NCBI RefSeq assembly: GCF_002831585.1 | Contig: NZ_CP025113.1 | Coordinates: 2,108,001 to 2,172,000, forward strand | Reading direction: 5' to 3' | DNA length: 64,000 nt | From: Bradyrhizobium sp. SK17 | GTDB lineage: Bacteria > Pseudomonadota > Alphaproteobacteria > Rhizobiales > Xanthobacteraceae | The notes under the pieces: generated by a model | What the model was told of the DNA's origin: nothing | Databases searched by the model: none | Seen by the model: the letters and a program-made list of their open reading frames with translations, nothing else | Shown here: positions 52,943-62,124 of the stretch, piece by piece | How the letters are laid out: every line of letters starts with the position of its first letter | How positions within the stretch are numbered: the first letter of the stretch is position 1 | Made by a program: the position numbers and the translations under genes

Positions 52943-53315
52943 GTGAAGCACCCCTTTGGCGGCAGCGTCGCCCGGTGATGCTTTCCGGACCATGAAGTCC
53001 GGCGGCGCTTGCCGGGCTGTGGTTTCCGATCGCTTTACCGAATGACTAAAGCCTGTTGCAGTGCGGCGGAGCCTGCGACAATCGTTGCCTACGCAACCGG
53101 CATTATATTTCTTGCCACGGTCGAATTGGACGAATTATGATGCAAGGTGCTGGGGTATGCGCCGAAGGTTCTAATGCAGTGCCGTCGGTTCATGCTTGCT
53201 GCGGACTTGCGATATCGCGCACAAAACACGTCACAGAACGACGCGCGCAAAGCGTGACCCCCGGGCCATTCCTGATCGGCGCCGGCGGGATCTTTGGTTG
53301 AGGAGGGGAGTGGAT
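52943..53315. other. Intergenic region upstream of the Liv-type operon
   Basis: About 370 bases between divergent genes that must carry the promoter of the aromatic/branched-chain importer. I see no gene, and no promoter element or operator strong enough to name. Confidence 0.45.
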
Positions 53316-54488
53316 ATGAAAAAGGCATTTTGGCTGGCAGGCGCCATGGCTTTGGCGCTGGCGCAGCCCGCGATCGCGGCTGACAGCGTCAAGATCGGCT
53401 TCGTCTCGACCTTCAGTGGTCCGACTGCCGTGATCGGCAACGACATGCGCAATTCGTTCGAGCTTGCGCTCGACCATCTCGGCCGCAAGATCGACGGCAA
53501 GCCGGTCGAGGTGATCTACGAGGACGACCAGCAGAAGCCTGACGTCGGCAAGCAGAAGACCGAGAAGCTGGTGCAGTCCGACAAGGTCGATTTCATCGTC
53601 GGCTACATCTGGTCGAATGTGCTGCTGGCGTCGCTGAAGACCGCGGTCGACAGCAAGACCTTCCTGATCTCGGCCAATGCCGGTCCGTCGCAGCTCGCCG
53701 GCGAATTGTGCTCGCCTTACGTGTTCTCGACCTCCTGGCAGAACGACCAGACGCCCGCCGCGATGGGCCTCTACATGAACCAGAAGGGCGTCAAGTCGGT
53801 GTTCCTGATCGGCCCGAACTACGCCGCCGGCAAGGACATGCTCGCGGGCGTGAAGAGCACCTTCAAGGGCGAGGTGGTCGGCGAGGAATACACGGTGTGG
53901 CCGAGCCAACTCGACTTCTCCGCCGAGCTGACCAAGGCACGCAATTCCAAGGCCGAGTCGATCTTCGTGTTCTATCCGGGTGCCGCCGGCGTCCAGTTCC
54001 TGAACCAGTATGCCCAGGCCGGCATCAAGGCGCAGATCCCGCTCTACACCGCATTCACGATCGACGAATTGTCGCTGCCGCTGCAGAAGGACAATGCGAT
54101 CGGCATTCCCGGCGCGCAGGAATGGGTCAACGATCTGCCGAACGCCGAGAACAAGAGGTTCGTCGAGGACTATCGCAAGAAGTATCCCGGCCTGCGCCCG
54201 ACCTATTACGGCGCCCAGGCCTATGACGCCGCCCAGCTCATCAACAGCGCCGTCGTCGCGGTGAAGGGCGACCTCACCAAGAAGGACGCCATGAAGGCCG
54301 AGATGGAGAAGGCCAACTTCAAGTCGCTGCGCGGCCCGTTCAAATACGGCAACAACCACATCCCGATCCAGAATTTCTATTTGCAGGACGTGGTCAAGGA
54401 CGCCGACGGCCAGCTCTCGCTGAAGACGGTGGCGACCATCGTCAAGGACGACCAGGACAAATTCCACGACAAGTGTTCGATGAAGTGA
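53316..54488 (+). CDS. Liv-type ABC transporter substrate-binding protein
   Basis: A 390-residue periplasmic protein: signal peptide MKKAFWLAGAMALALAQPAI with cleavage after IAA, then a type I fold (VKIGFVSTFSGPTAVIGNDM). The ATG follows a near-perfect AGGAGGGGAG. It heads a five-gene importer. Close linkage to BoxR and benzoate-CoA ligase suggests an aromatic acid such as benzoate or 4-hydroxybenzoate as ligand rather than a branched-chain amino acid. An intrinsic terminator separates it from the permease genes. Confidence 0.9.
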   Translation: MKKAFWLAGAMALALAQPAIAADSVKIGFVSTFSGPTAVIGNDMRNSFELALDHLGRKIDGKPVEVIYEDDQQKPDVGKQKTEKLVQSDKVDFIVGYIWSNVLLASLKTAVDSKTFLISANAGPSQLAGELCSPYVFSTSWQNDQTPAAMGLYMNQKGVKSVFLIGPNYAAGKDMLAGVKSTFKGEVVGEEYTVWPSQLDFSAELTKARNSKAESIFVFYPGAAGVQFLNQYAQAGIKAQIPLYTAFTIDELSLPLQKDNAIGIPGAQEWVNDLPNAENKRFVEDYRKKYPGLRPTYYGAQAYDAAQLINSAVVAVKGDLTKKDAMKAEMEKANFKSLRGPFKYGNNHIPIQNFYLQDVVKDADGQLSLKTVATIVKDDQDKFHDKCSMK

Positions 54489-54523
54489 TCGCCGGGCGCC
54501 GTTTTGGCGCGCGGCTTGCTTCT

Positions 54524-54682
54524 CTTCACCTCGCCCTGCTCTTGCGGGGAGAGGTCAATCGCGAAGCGATCGGGTGAGGGGCTCTTTCCGCGAATTCGAC
54601 TCGTTGAAAGAGCCGTTCACCCCAACCCTCTCAGGGCGAGCTTTGCTCGTCCCGGCCCTGCAAGAGCGGGGCGAGGGAGAAC
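54524..54682. repeat. Group E palindrome cluster
   Basis: Inverted modules (CTCGCCCTGCTCTTGCGGGG and CCCTGCAAGAGCGGGGCGAG) enclose shorter hairpins such as CAATCGCGAAGCGATCGGGTG and GGCGAGCTTTGCTCGTCC. They lie between the binding-protein gene and its permease genes. Confidence 0.8.
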
Positions 54683-54696
54683 ACGCAGCGAGAGAT

Positions 54697-54728
54697 GCGG
54701 CGGTGAACATGCACTGCCGCTGTTTTTT
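54697..54728 (+). terminator. Intrinsic terminator between binding protein and permease genes
   Basis: GCGGCGGTG pairs with CACTGCCGC (one G-U pair) around a six-base loop, followed by TGTTTTTTT. It is 21 bases before the livH ATG, so it can limit read-through and set a high binding-protein to permease ratio, or act as an attenuator. Confidence 0.8.
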
Positions 54729-54749
54729 TAGGGATGATGTAGCCTCACG

Positions 54750-55667
54750 ATGTACCTCGTCGTCGAACAACTGCTGAACGGCTTGCAATTCGGCCTGCTG
54801 CTCTTCCTGCTGGCGGCCGGCCTGACGCTGGTGTTCGGCATCATGGATTTCGTCAACCTGGCGCACGGCTCACTCTACATGATGGGCGCCTATTTCGCGG
54901 CGACCTTCGTGGCCTGGACCGGCAGCTTCGTGCTCGGCGCGCTGCTGGCGCTCGGCGCCACGCTGCTGCTCGGCATCGTGCTGGAATATGCCGCGCTGAG
55001 GCATCTCTATGGCCGCGACCATCTCGACCAGGTGCTGGCGACCTTCGGCCTGATCCTGTTCTTCAACGATGCGGTCCGGCTGATCTGGGGCCCGGCCGGC
55101 CTCGCGCTGCCGCTGCCGGCCTGGCTCACGGTGCCGATCCAGATCATTCCCGGCGTGTATTATCCGGCGTACCGGCTGATGATCATCGCGGTCGCGCTGG
55201 CGGTTGCCGCGATGCTCTATCTCGTCGTGATGCGCACCCGGGTCGGCATGCTGATCCGCGCCGGCGCCTCCAACCGCGAGATGATCGGGGCGCTCGGCAT
55301 CAACATCAAGCTGCTGTTCACGCTGGTGTTCGGGCTTGGCGCCGCGCTCGCCGGCCTTGCCGGGCTGATGCAGGCGCCGATCCTCACCGTGCAGATCGGC
55401 ATGGGCGAGAACATCTTGATTTTGGCCTTCGTCATCATCGTGATCGGCGGCATCGGCTCGATCCGCGGCGCCTTCATGGCGGCGCTGTTCGTCGGCATCA
55501 TCGACACGATGGGCCGCGCCTTCCTGCCCGATCTGTTGCGCAAGGTGCTGAGCGGGGCGGCGGCCTCGACCGCGGCGCCGGCGCTGTCCTCGATGCTGAT
55601 CTATCTGCTGATGGCGATCATCCTTGTGCTGCGGCCCGAGGGGCTGTTCCCGGCGGCCAAGCGATGA
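54750..55667 (+). CDS. livH: Branched-chain/aromatic ABC permease, LivH family
   Basis: A 305-residue inner-membrane protein with about eight helices; QLLNGLQFGLLLFLLAAGLT and FGIMDFVNLAHGSLYMMGAY are diagnostic of LivH, and the coupling loop is at about 180-200 (ASNREMIGALGINIKL). The ribosome-binding site is weak (AGGGAT, 14 bases away) and an intrinsic terminator lies just upstream. The stop overlaps livM by four bases. Confidence 0.92.
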   Translation: MYLVVEQLLNGLQFGLLLFLLAAGLTLVFGIMDFVNLAHGSLYMMGAYFAATFVAWTGSFVLGALLALGATLLLGIVLEYAALRHLYGRDHLDQVLATFGLILFFNDAVRLIWGPAGLALPLPAWLTVPIQIIPGVYYPAYRLMIIAVALAVAAMLYLVVMRTRVGMLIRAGASNREMIGALGINIKLLFTLVFGLGAALAGLAGLMQAPILTVQIGMGENILILAFVIIVIGGIGSIRGAFMAALFVGIIDTMGRAFLPDLLRKVLSGAAASTAAPALSSMLIYLLMAIILVLRPEGLFPAAKR

Positions 55668-56623
55668 TGCCCAGGATAACGCGAGAGCTCAATGCCTCCA
55701 ATGCGGTCGCGGCGCTGCTGTGCGTCGCCCTGATCCTGCTGCCGGCCTATTCGGCCGTCACCGGCAACATCTTCATCCTGACGCTGTTCACCCGCATCGT
55801 GATCTTCGCGCTGGCCGCCGCGAGCCTCAATCTGATCATGGGCTATGGCGGCATGATGAGCTTCGGCCATGCCGCCTATCTCGGCATCGGCGGCTATGCC
55901 GTCGGCATCCTCGCCACCGAGGGCATCGGCTCCGGCTTCATTCAGTGGCCGGTGGCGCTGGTCGTCTCGGCGCTGTTCGCACTGGTGATCGGCGCGCTGA
56001 GCCTGCGCACCCGCGGCGTCTACTTCATCATGATCACGCTCGCCTTTGCGCAGATGGCCTATTACATCGCGTCGGGCCTGTCGCGTTACGGCGGCGACGA
56101 CGGACTCACCGTCTACAAGCGCAGCGACTTCGCCGGCCTGATCAATCTGTCGGACCGCAACCAGTTCTATTATTTGTGCCTGGCTTGCCTGTTCGGCGGC
56201 CTCTATCTGATCTGGCGCATCGTCAATTCACGGTTCGGGCTCGTGGTGCAGGGCGTCCGCTCCAACGAGCAGCGCATGCAGGCGATCGGCTTCCATGCCA
56301 ACCGCTACCGGCTGGTCTGCTTCGTGATCGCAGGCACGATCTGCGGGCTCGCCGGCGCGCTGCTCGCCAACAACACCGATTTCGTCAGCCCGGCCGTGAT
56401 GTACTGGACCCGCTCCGGCGACCTGATGGTGATGGTGATCCTGGGCGGCATGGGCTCGCTGTTCGGCCCCGTCGTCGGCGCGATCGTCTATCTGCTGCTC
56501 GAGGAGCTGCTGTCGCAGTTCACCGAGTTCTCTGGCCTGATCCTCGGTCCGGTGCTGCTGTTGATCGTGCTGTTCGCGCGCGGCGGCATCATGGGCCTGC
56601 TCGGGAGGATGCGCCGTGTCTAG
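55664..56623 (+). CDS. livM: Branched-chain/aromatic ABC permease, LivM family
   Basis: A 319-residue inner-membrane protein. IVIFALAAASLNLIMGYGGM and SFGHAAYLGIGGYAVGILAT are LivM signatures; the coupling loop is near GVRSNEQRMQAIGF. It overlaps livH by four bases and livG by eight, so all four genes are translationally coupled. Confidence 0.92.
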   Translation: MMPRITRELNASNAVAALLCVALILLPAYSAVTGNIFILTLFTRIVIFALAAASLNLIMGYGGMMSFGHAAYLGIGGYAVGILATEGIGSGFIQWPVALVVSALFALVIGALSLRTRGVYFIMITLAFAQMAYYIASGLSRYGGDDGLTVYKRSDFAGLINLSDRNQFYYLCLACLFGGLYLIWRIVNSRFGLVVQGVRSNEQRMQAIGFHANRYRLVCFVIAGTICGLAGALLANNTDFVSPAVMYWTRSGDLMVMVILGGMGSLFGPVVGAIVYLLLEELLSQFTEFSGLILGPVLLLIVLFARGGIMGLLGRMRRV

Positions 56624-57395
56624 CTCTTTGCCTGATCCCTTGTTGCGCGTCGACAATCTGGTGCGCCGCTATGGCGGCATCACCGCGACCGACAATCTCT
56701 CGATGGAGGTGGTGCCGGGCGAGCTGCACGCCATCATCGGTCCGAACGGCGCCGGCAAGACCACGTTGATCAGCCAGCTCACCGGGCAGGTGATGCCGAA
56801 TTCCGGCACCATCCACTTCGCCGGCCGCGACGTCACGGGCTTGCCTTCCTACAAGCGTAGCCGGCTCGGGCTGGCGCGCTCGTTCCAGATCACCTCGCTG
56901 CTGAAAGATTTCTCCGCGATCGACAATGTCGCGCTGGCGGCGCAGGCGCATGACGGCCACTCGTTCCGGTTCTGGGGCAATGCGCGCAAGGAGACCCGCC
57001 TGCGCGAGACCGCGCACGCCGCGCTGGAGCGCGTCGGCCTCGGCAAGCGCGCCGACATCGTGGTTTCGCAATTGAGCCATGGCGAGCAGCGCGAGCTCGA
57101 GCTCGCGGTCGCGCTCGCCACCAAGCCGCAGCTCTTGCTGCTGGACGAGCCGATGGCCGGGCTCGGCGTCACCGAGTCGGCGCGGATGGTGGCGCTGCTC
57201 AAGGAGCTGCGCAAGGAAGTCACCATCGTGCTGGTCGAGCACGACATGGAGGCGGTGTTCGCGCTGGCCGACCGCGTCACGGTGCTGGTCTACGGCCGCG
57301 TCATCGCCAGCGACGTGCCCGACGCGATCCGCAAGCACGAGGAGGTCAAGCGCGCCTATCTCGGCGAACAGCATGCGGTGACGCGCCATGGCTGA
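56616..57395 (+). CDS. livG: ABC ATP-binding protein, LivG family
   Basis: A 259-residue ATPase: Walker A GPNGAGKTT, the LivG-type insertion LGLARSFQITSLLKDFS, signature LSHGEQRELELA, Walker B LLLLDEPMAGLG and H-loop VEHDM. Translation begins at GTG (56616) inside the end of livM. Confidence 0.93.
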   Translation: MSSSLPDPLLRVDNLVRRYGGITATDNLSMEVVPGELHAIIGPNGAGKTTLISQLTGQVMPNSGTIHFAGRDVTGLPSYKRSRLGLARSFQITSLLKDFSAIDNVALAAQAHDGHSFRFWGNARKETRLRETAHAALERVGLGKRADIVVSQLSHGEQRELELAVALATKPQLLLLDEPMAGLGVTESARMVALLKELRKEVTIVLVEHDMEAVFALADRVTVLVYGRVIASDVPDAIRKHEEVKRAYLGEQHAVTRHG

Positions 57396-58101
57396 GACTC
57401 TGTTGGACGTCGACGGCATCGAGACCTGCTATGGGCTGAGCCAGGTGCTGTTCGGCCTGTCGTTGCAGATCAAGGCCGGCGAGATGGTTGCGCTGATGGG
57501 CCGCAACGGCATGGGCAAGACCACGACGATCCGCTCGATCATGGGCCTGACGCCGGCGCGATCGGGCGCGATCCGTTTCGCCGGCGAGGCGGTGCGGGGT
57601 CTGCCGTCCTACAGGATCGCAAAGCTCGGCATCGGCCTGGTGCCGGAGGGACGCCAGATATTCCCGAACCTGACGGTGCGCGAAAATCTCGTCGCCGCCT
57701 CAGGCAATCGCCTCGGCGCTTCCGATCCGTGGACGCTGGACAAGATTCACGCGCTGTTTCCGCGGCTCGCCGAACGCACCGGCAATATGGGCGTCACGCT
57801 GTCCGGCGGCGAGCAGCAGATGCTGGCGATCGGCCGCGCGCTGATGACCAATCCGAGGCTGTTGATCCTCGACGAGGCGACCGAAGGCCTCGCGCCGCTG
57901 ATCCGCGACGAGATCTGGAGCTGCCTGTCGATGCTGAAGGGACGTGGCCAGTCGGTGCTGGTGATCGACAAGAACGTCGAAAATCTGGCCCGCATCGCCG
58001 ACCGCCACTACATCATCGAGCGCGGCAAGACGGTGTGGAGCGGGACGAGCGAGCAACTGATCGCCGAGCCGGATTTGCAGCACAAGTATCTGGGGATTTG
58101 A
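57388..58101 (+). CDS. livF: ABC ATP-binding protein, LivF family
   Basis: A 237-residue ATPase: Walker A GRNGMGKTT, LVPEGRQIFPNLTVRENL typical of LivF, signature LSGGEQQML, Walker B LLILDEATEGLA. The switch-region histidine appears as VIDKN rather than the usual VEQN. It overlaps livG by eight bases and ends the importer operon; a Group A repeat pair follows. Confidence 0.93.
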   Translation: MAETLLDVDGIETCYGLSQVLFGLSLQIKAGEMVALMGRNGMGKTTTIRSIMGLTPARSGAIRFAGEAVRGLPSYRIAKLGIGLVPEGRQIFPNLTVRENLVAASGNRLGASDPWTLDKIHALFPRLAERTGNMGVTLSGGEQQMLAIGRALMTNPRLLILDEATEGLAPLIRDEIWSCLSMLKGRGQSVLVIDKNVENLARIADRHYIIERGKTVWSGTSEQLIAEPDLQHKYLGI

Positions 58102-58124
58102 GGCAGCACGCATTGCTGTATCAC

Positions 58125-58228
58125 CGTCATCCTGAGGAGCCTGGGCAGCAGGCGTCTCGAAGGATTGGCGGCCCGACTGGTGGCCGTGCATCCTTCGAGA
58201 CGCGCTACGCGCTCCTCAGGATGACGGG
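58125..58228. repeat. Group A palindromic repeat, inverted pair
   Basis: Facing copies GTCATCCTGAGGAGC and GCTCCTCAGGATGACGG lie between the convergent livF and glutamine-synthetase-like genes. The right half is nearly identical to those at 7565-7604 and 27768-27808. Confidence 0.85.
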
Positions 58229-58252
58229 TTTGGACCACGCGCAACCTCTCAA

Positions 58253-59689
58253 TCAAAACATCTCGAAATATTCGCGGTGCTCCCAGTCCGACACCTCGGC
58301 CTGGAAGCGTTCGATCTCGGCGTTCTTGATGAACACGTAATAGTCGACGAACTCCGGTCCCAGCGCGCCGCGGAAGAACGGATCGTCTTGCAGCGCGAAC
58401 ACCGCTTCGCGCAGCGACTTCGGCAGCAGCGCAGCCTTGGTCTCGTAGGGCGTGTCGGCGGAAGGGCCGGGATCGAGCTTGCGGTCGACGCCGTCGAGGC
58501 CGGAGAGGATTTGCGACGCCATGTAGAGGTAGGGATTGGCGGCGGGCTCGCCGATCCGGTTCTCCAGCCGCGTCGCCGGATCGCCGGCGCCGCCGAGCAC
58601 GCGGATCATCACGCCGCGGTTGTCGCGGCCCCAGATCGCGCGGTCCGGCGCCAGCGAGTAGGAGCGGTAGCGCTTGTAGCCGTTGATGGTCGGCGTCGTG
58701 AACACGGTCGAGGCCCGGGCGTGCTCGATCAGGCCGGCGAGCCAGGCGCGGCCGAGCGGGCTCAAAGGCTCGCCGGTCTCCTTCGCCATGAAGGCGTTCT
58801 CGCCATTGCCACGCGACACCAGCGACTGATGCAGATGCCAGCCGCTGGCGAAAATGTTCGGCAGCTTCGGCCGGCACATGAAGGTGGCGTGATAGCCGTG
58901 GCGGCGCGCGATCTGCTTCACCGCGGAGCGAAACAGCACCATGGTGTCGGCCGGCACGAGGCCTGTCGTCGGCGCGAAGGTGAATTCGCACTGGCTCGGG
59001 CCGAACTCGACCTCGACCGAGCGCAGCGGCAGGTCGAGCGCGAGGATGTCGCGGCGGATGATCTCGAGCGCCGGCTCCATCTGATCGTAGCGCTGCTCGG
59101 TGAGATATTGATAGCCGTGCGAGAGCAGGCTGACCGATGGCGGCCTCCCGGGCTGGCCGGCATCCTCCGGCGCCATGTGGGCGTCGTCGAGCTTGAACAG
59201 GTGGAATTCGACCTCGAGCCCGGCGACGAAATCGTAACCGCGGCCTGCGAGCTGATCGAGCACCTTGCGATAGAGGTTGCGGGTCGCGAACGGCACCGGT
59301 CGGCCGTCGCTGAAATGGAGATCGCACAGCAGCCAGCCGGTGTTCTCCGCCCAGGGCAGCACGCGGAACGTGGCGGGGTCGGCGACCATCAGCACGTCGG
59401 CCGCGCCTTCCATCTCCTTCATGCCGAAGCCGCCGCCTGATGTGAACACCGGAAACACCGTCTTGTGCGAGGTGTCCTTGGCGAGCATCGTCGTGGTAAT
59501 CGAGCAGCCGCCCTCCAGCGAGCGCACCGCTTCGGCTGCGATCAGCGTCTTGCCGCGCAGGATGCCGTGCTGGTCGGGAAACGACAGGCGGATGACTTCG
59601 AGATTCTTCTCCTCGACGATGCGGCGGAGGCGCTGCGCGGCCTCCTTCTGCTCGTCCGACCACAGGCCGTGACGCTCGACAAAGCTCAA
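58253..59689 (-). CDS. Glutamine synthetase family protein (gamma-glutamyl ligase-like)
   Basis: A 478-residue protein of the GS/guanido-kinase fold. It has an N-terminal beta-grasp (VIRLSFPDQHGILRGK) and a catalytic domain with metal-ligand segment GLEVEFHLF, VEVEFGPSQCEFTF, the SGWHLHQSL stretch and NRGVMIRV...ATRLENRI. It is more like PuuA/GlnT-type ligases than assimilatory GlnA. TTG at 59689 with GGAGAGG upstream is the likely start. It lies 129 bases downstream of the Rieske oxygenase gene on the same strand, an association that recalls aniline catabolism, where a GS homologue makes gamma-glutamylanilide. Confidence 0.82.
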   Translation of the reverse strand: MSFVERHGLWSDEQKEAAQRLRRIVEEKNLEVIRLSFPDQHGILRGKTLIAAEAVRSLEGGCSITTTMLAKDTSHKTVFPVFTSGGGFGMKEMEGAADVLMVADPATFRVLPWAENTGWLLCDLHFSDGRPVPFATRNLYRKVLDQLAGRGYDFVAGLEVEFHLFKLDDAHMAPEDAGQPGRPPSVSLLSHGYQYLTEQRYDQMEPALEIIRRDILALDLPLRSVEVEFGPSQCEFTFAPTTGLVPADTMVLFRSAVKQIARRHGYHATFMCRPKLPNIFASGWHLHQSLVSRGNGENAFMAKETGEPLSPLGRAWLAGLIEHARASTVFTTPTINGYKRYRSYSLAPDRAIWGRDNRGVMIRVLGGAGDPATRLENRIGEPAANPYLYMASQILSGLDGVDRKLDPGPSADTPYETKAALLPKSLREAVFALQDDPFFRGALGPEFVDYYVFIKNAEIERFQAEVSDWEHREYFEMF

Positions 59690-59707
59690 GGTTTCACCTC
59701 TCCAAGG

Positions 59708-59797
59708 GCGTCATTGCGAGCGAAGCGAAGCAATCCATCGTACCGCATGCGCGGCAGTATGGATTGCCTCGTCGCTGCGCTCCTCGCAATGATGGCG
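59708..59797. repeat. Group C palindromic repeat
   Basis: An inverted repeat of GCGTCATTGCGAGCGAAGCG and CTGCGCTCCTCGCAATGATG, matching 9592-9685, placed between the Rieske oxygenase and GS-like genes. Confidence 0.8.
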
Positions 59798-59817
59798 GGC
59801 AACAGGCGCATGTTATG

Positions 59818-61176
59818 TCACTCCGCCGCCGTCAGATGGTGCACCTTGCCGGCGATCTCGCGCGGTACGGGCGCGGCCCACGGTGCGCCACGGCGGCGCT
59901 TGACGTCGACTTCCATCCAGTAGAGCTCCCAGCCCAGCGTCGGCCCGATGCCGTCCATCGTCGCCGGGCCCTGGATGCTGCGCGCGGAGGCGTCGTCGAG
60001 GAACAGCATCGGTGTCTGCCCGCCCTCCACCTTCTCGATCTCCTGCCGCAACAGCCGGCGATACTGCACGATCGCCTTGTCGCTCTGGCCGAGATGCTCG
60101 TTGGTGCGATCCTGGATCGCGCCCATCGATTCCACAGCCCACTGGTCGTGGACGTTGATGTCGCTGCCCATGCCGGTATAGGTCGCGGTCGCCTGCTCGT
60201 GCGGATCGAAGCCGTAATCGTTGCTGCGGTTCTTCCGCGACTTGTAGTCGGGCAGCGTATAGAGCTCGTGCCGTTGGTCGCGCATCTTTGGCTTGTCGAC
60301 CGGCGCCGCATAGCTGGTGAAGATCGCGTACCAGTAGCAATTCTCGTCATCGACCGGCACGTGCCACTGCGTGATCGTCATCTCGGTCGACATCGGAATC
60401 ACGAAGCCGTGCGGGAAGAGCTGATTGGTGACCCGCACATGGGTACGCTCACTGTCGAGCTCGCGCAGCGCGATCAGGCGCAGGCCGTATTCGGTGTGCT
60501 CGACATTGATGATCGGCCGGTCGTATTCGCGCAGGATCTTGGTCATCGGCATGTCGCTGCCGGCCGACGCGCCGCGGAACTGCTTGCCATAGGCCGCCGA
60601 GGTGTCCTCGTCCTCGAAGAAGCGATGCAGGAAGGAGGCGTGCGCCGGATCGATGCCGACCTCGAGCGCCTGCAACCAGTTGCAGTTCATGTGGCCCTTG
60701 AACGCAAACGTATGGCTTCCGGGCGCGACGAAGCAGTCGAGCTCGGGGAATGCAGGCGGGGCGCCTTCGCCGAGATAGGCCCACAGGATGCCGCTCTTCT
60801 CGACCACCGGATAGGAGCGCTGCTTGATGCCCTTGCAGAGCTGCGAACCGGCGGGCTCGGCCGGCGTCTCGATGCATTGACCCGTCGTGTTGAACAGCCA
60901 TCCATGGAAGGCGCAGCGCAGCCCGCCATTCTCCAGCCGGCCGAAGGCGAGGTCGGCGCCGCGATGCGCACAGTGGCGATCGATCAGCCCGTAGCCGCCG
61001 TCCTCGCCGCGAAACAGCACCAAATTTTCGCCGAGCAGACGCACCGGCCGCACCGGGCGCGGGCCTTCCAGTTCGTCGACCAGCGCCGCCGGCTGCCAGT
61101 ACATCCGCATCAGCTTTCCGCAGGGGTCCTTGCGGCCCGTGCGGGTGATCAGATCGTTCGCTTCCTGGCTCATCAT
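59818..61176 (-). CDS. Rieske non-haem iron aromatic oxygenase, alpha subunit
   Basis: A 452-residue single-component-type oxygenase (phthalate 4,5-dioxygenase/LigX-like class). The Rieske cluster ligands are Cys69, His71, Cys88 and His91 (CAHRG; CAFHGWLF). The mononuclear iron region is GIDPAHASFLH with bridging Asp176, His179 and His184. The C-terminal half is the substrate domain. No ferredoxin or reductase gene is adjacent. GGGAG precedes the first of two ATG codons. It is divergent from an IclR regulator of the PcaR/PobR type, its likely controller. Confidence 0.9.
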   Translation of the reverse strand: MMSQEANDLITRTGRKDPCGKLMRMYWQPAALVDELEGPRPVRPVRLLGENLVLFRGEDGGYGLIDRHCAHRGADLAFGRLENGGLRCAFHGWLFNTTGQCIETPAEPAGSQLCKGIKQRSYPVVEKSGILWAYLGEGAPPAFPELDCFVAPGSHTFAFKGHMNCNWLQALEVGIDPAHASFLHRFFEDEDTSAAYGKQFRGASAGSDMPMTKILREYDRPIINVEHTEYGLRLIALRELDSERTHVRVTNQLFPHGFVIPMSTEMTITQWHVPVDDENCYWYAIFTSYAAPVDKPKMRDQRHELYTLPDYKSRKNRSNDYGFDPHEQATATYTGMGSDINVHDQWAVESMGAIQDRTNEHLGQSDKAIVQYRRLLRQEIEKVEGGQTPMLFLDDASARSIQGPATMDGIGPTLGWELYWMEVDVKRRRGAPWAAPVPREIAGKVHHLTAAE

Positions 61177-61202
61177 GGCGGCGTCTCCCGGACTTGGATT
61201 TG

Positions 61203-61219
61203 TTCGCCTATTGAACGAA
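61203..61219. promoter_or_regulatory. Possible IclR-type operator
   Basis: TTCG-N9-CGAA inverted repeat in the 124-base divergent spacer between the Rieske oxygenase and IclR genes, partly repeated a few bases on (TGCGAA). Arms are short, so support is weak. Confidence 0.3.
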
Positions 61220-61300
61220 TGTGCGAATTATGCCATGTCTGGTTCCGACAGCAAGCGCAATTTTTGAACCGTTCAAAGCTCGCCACCCAAAGCAGCATCC

Positions 61301-62086
61301 ATGCCCAAGCTGAAGCGGACCGACCAGGATGAGCGCGCCACCGACTTCGTCGAGGCGCTCGATCGCGGGCTGCGCCTGTTGCAGGTGTTCGGCACCGTCA
61401 CGGGTCCCGCGACGTTGAGCGATCTCGCCCGCGCCGCCGACCTGCCACGTGCCACCGCGCGCCGCATCCTGTTCACGCTGGCGCATGGCGGGTTCGTTTC
61501 GACCGACGGCAGGCTGTTCACGCTGACGCCGCATGTGCTGACCTTGGCGGGCTCCTTCCTGCAATCCAACCAGGTGGTGACGGTGCTGCAACCGGTGCTC
61601 GATCGCATCGCCACATCAGCGCAGGAGATCGCCTCGCTGGCGCTGCTCGACGGCGACGATGTCGTGTTCGTGGCGCGCTCCAGCCCGACGCGGGTGTTCT
61701 CCGCCGGTCTCGACATCGGCTACCGGTTGCCGGCGTTCTGCACCTCGGTCGGCCGCGCCATGCTCGGCCGGCTCGATGATGCCGAGCTCGCAGCGCGGCT
61801 GAAGGCGATGCGCCGCGATGCCGTCACGCCGCAGACCGTGACCGATCCGAAGAGGCTGCTCGCGACTGTTATCGCCGATCGCGCGCAGGGCTACTCGCTG
61901 GTCGATCGCGAGGCCGAGCCGCATTTCCGCTCGATCTCGGTGCCGGTGCGCCGCTACGACGGCACCATCGTCGCCGCCATCAACATGGGCGCGCATGTCG
62001 ACCGGGTGCCGGCCAAGGAATTGATCGAGCGCTTCCTGCCGCTGTTGCGCGAGGGCGCGGAGGATGTGAAGAGCCGGCTGTTGTAG
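61301..62086 (+). CDS. IclR-family regulator, PcaR/PobR-like
   Basis: A 261-residue regulator: winged helix at about 18-80 (FVEALDRGLRLLQVF, TLSDLARAADLPRATARRIL) and an IclR ligand domain at about 85-255 (IGYRLPAFCTSVGRAML, QGYSLVDREAEPHFRSISVP). The pattern fits regulators of aromatic-acid catabolism. It is divergent from the Rieske oxygenase gene and convergent with boxR. Confidence 0.92.
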   Translation: MPKLKRTDQDERATDFVEALDRGLRLLQVFGTVTGPATLSDLARAADLPRATARRILFTLAHGGFVSTDGRLFTLTPHVLTLAGSFLQSNQVVTVLQPVLDRIATSAQEIASLALLDGDDVVFVARSSPTRVFSAGLDIGYRLPAFCTSVGRAMLGRLDDAELAARLKAMRRDAVTPQTVTDPKRLLATVIADRAQGYSLVDREAEPHFRSISVPVRRYDGTIVAAINMGAHVDRVPAKELIERFLPLLREGAEDVKSRLL

Positions 62087-62124
62087 ATTTCGCTCGCAAT
62101 GACGGGGATAGCTTGCGCCGAAGG

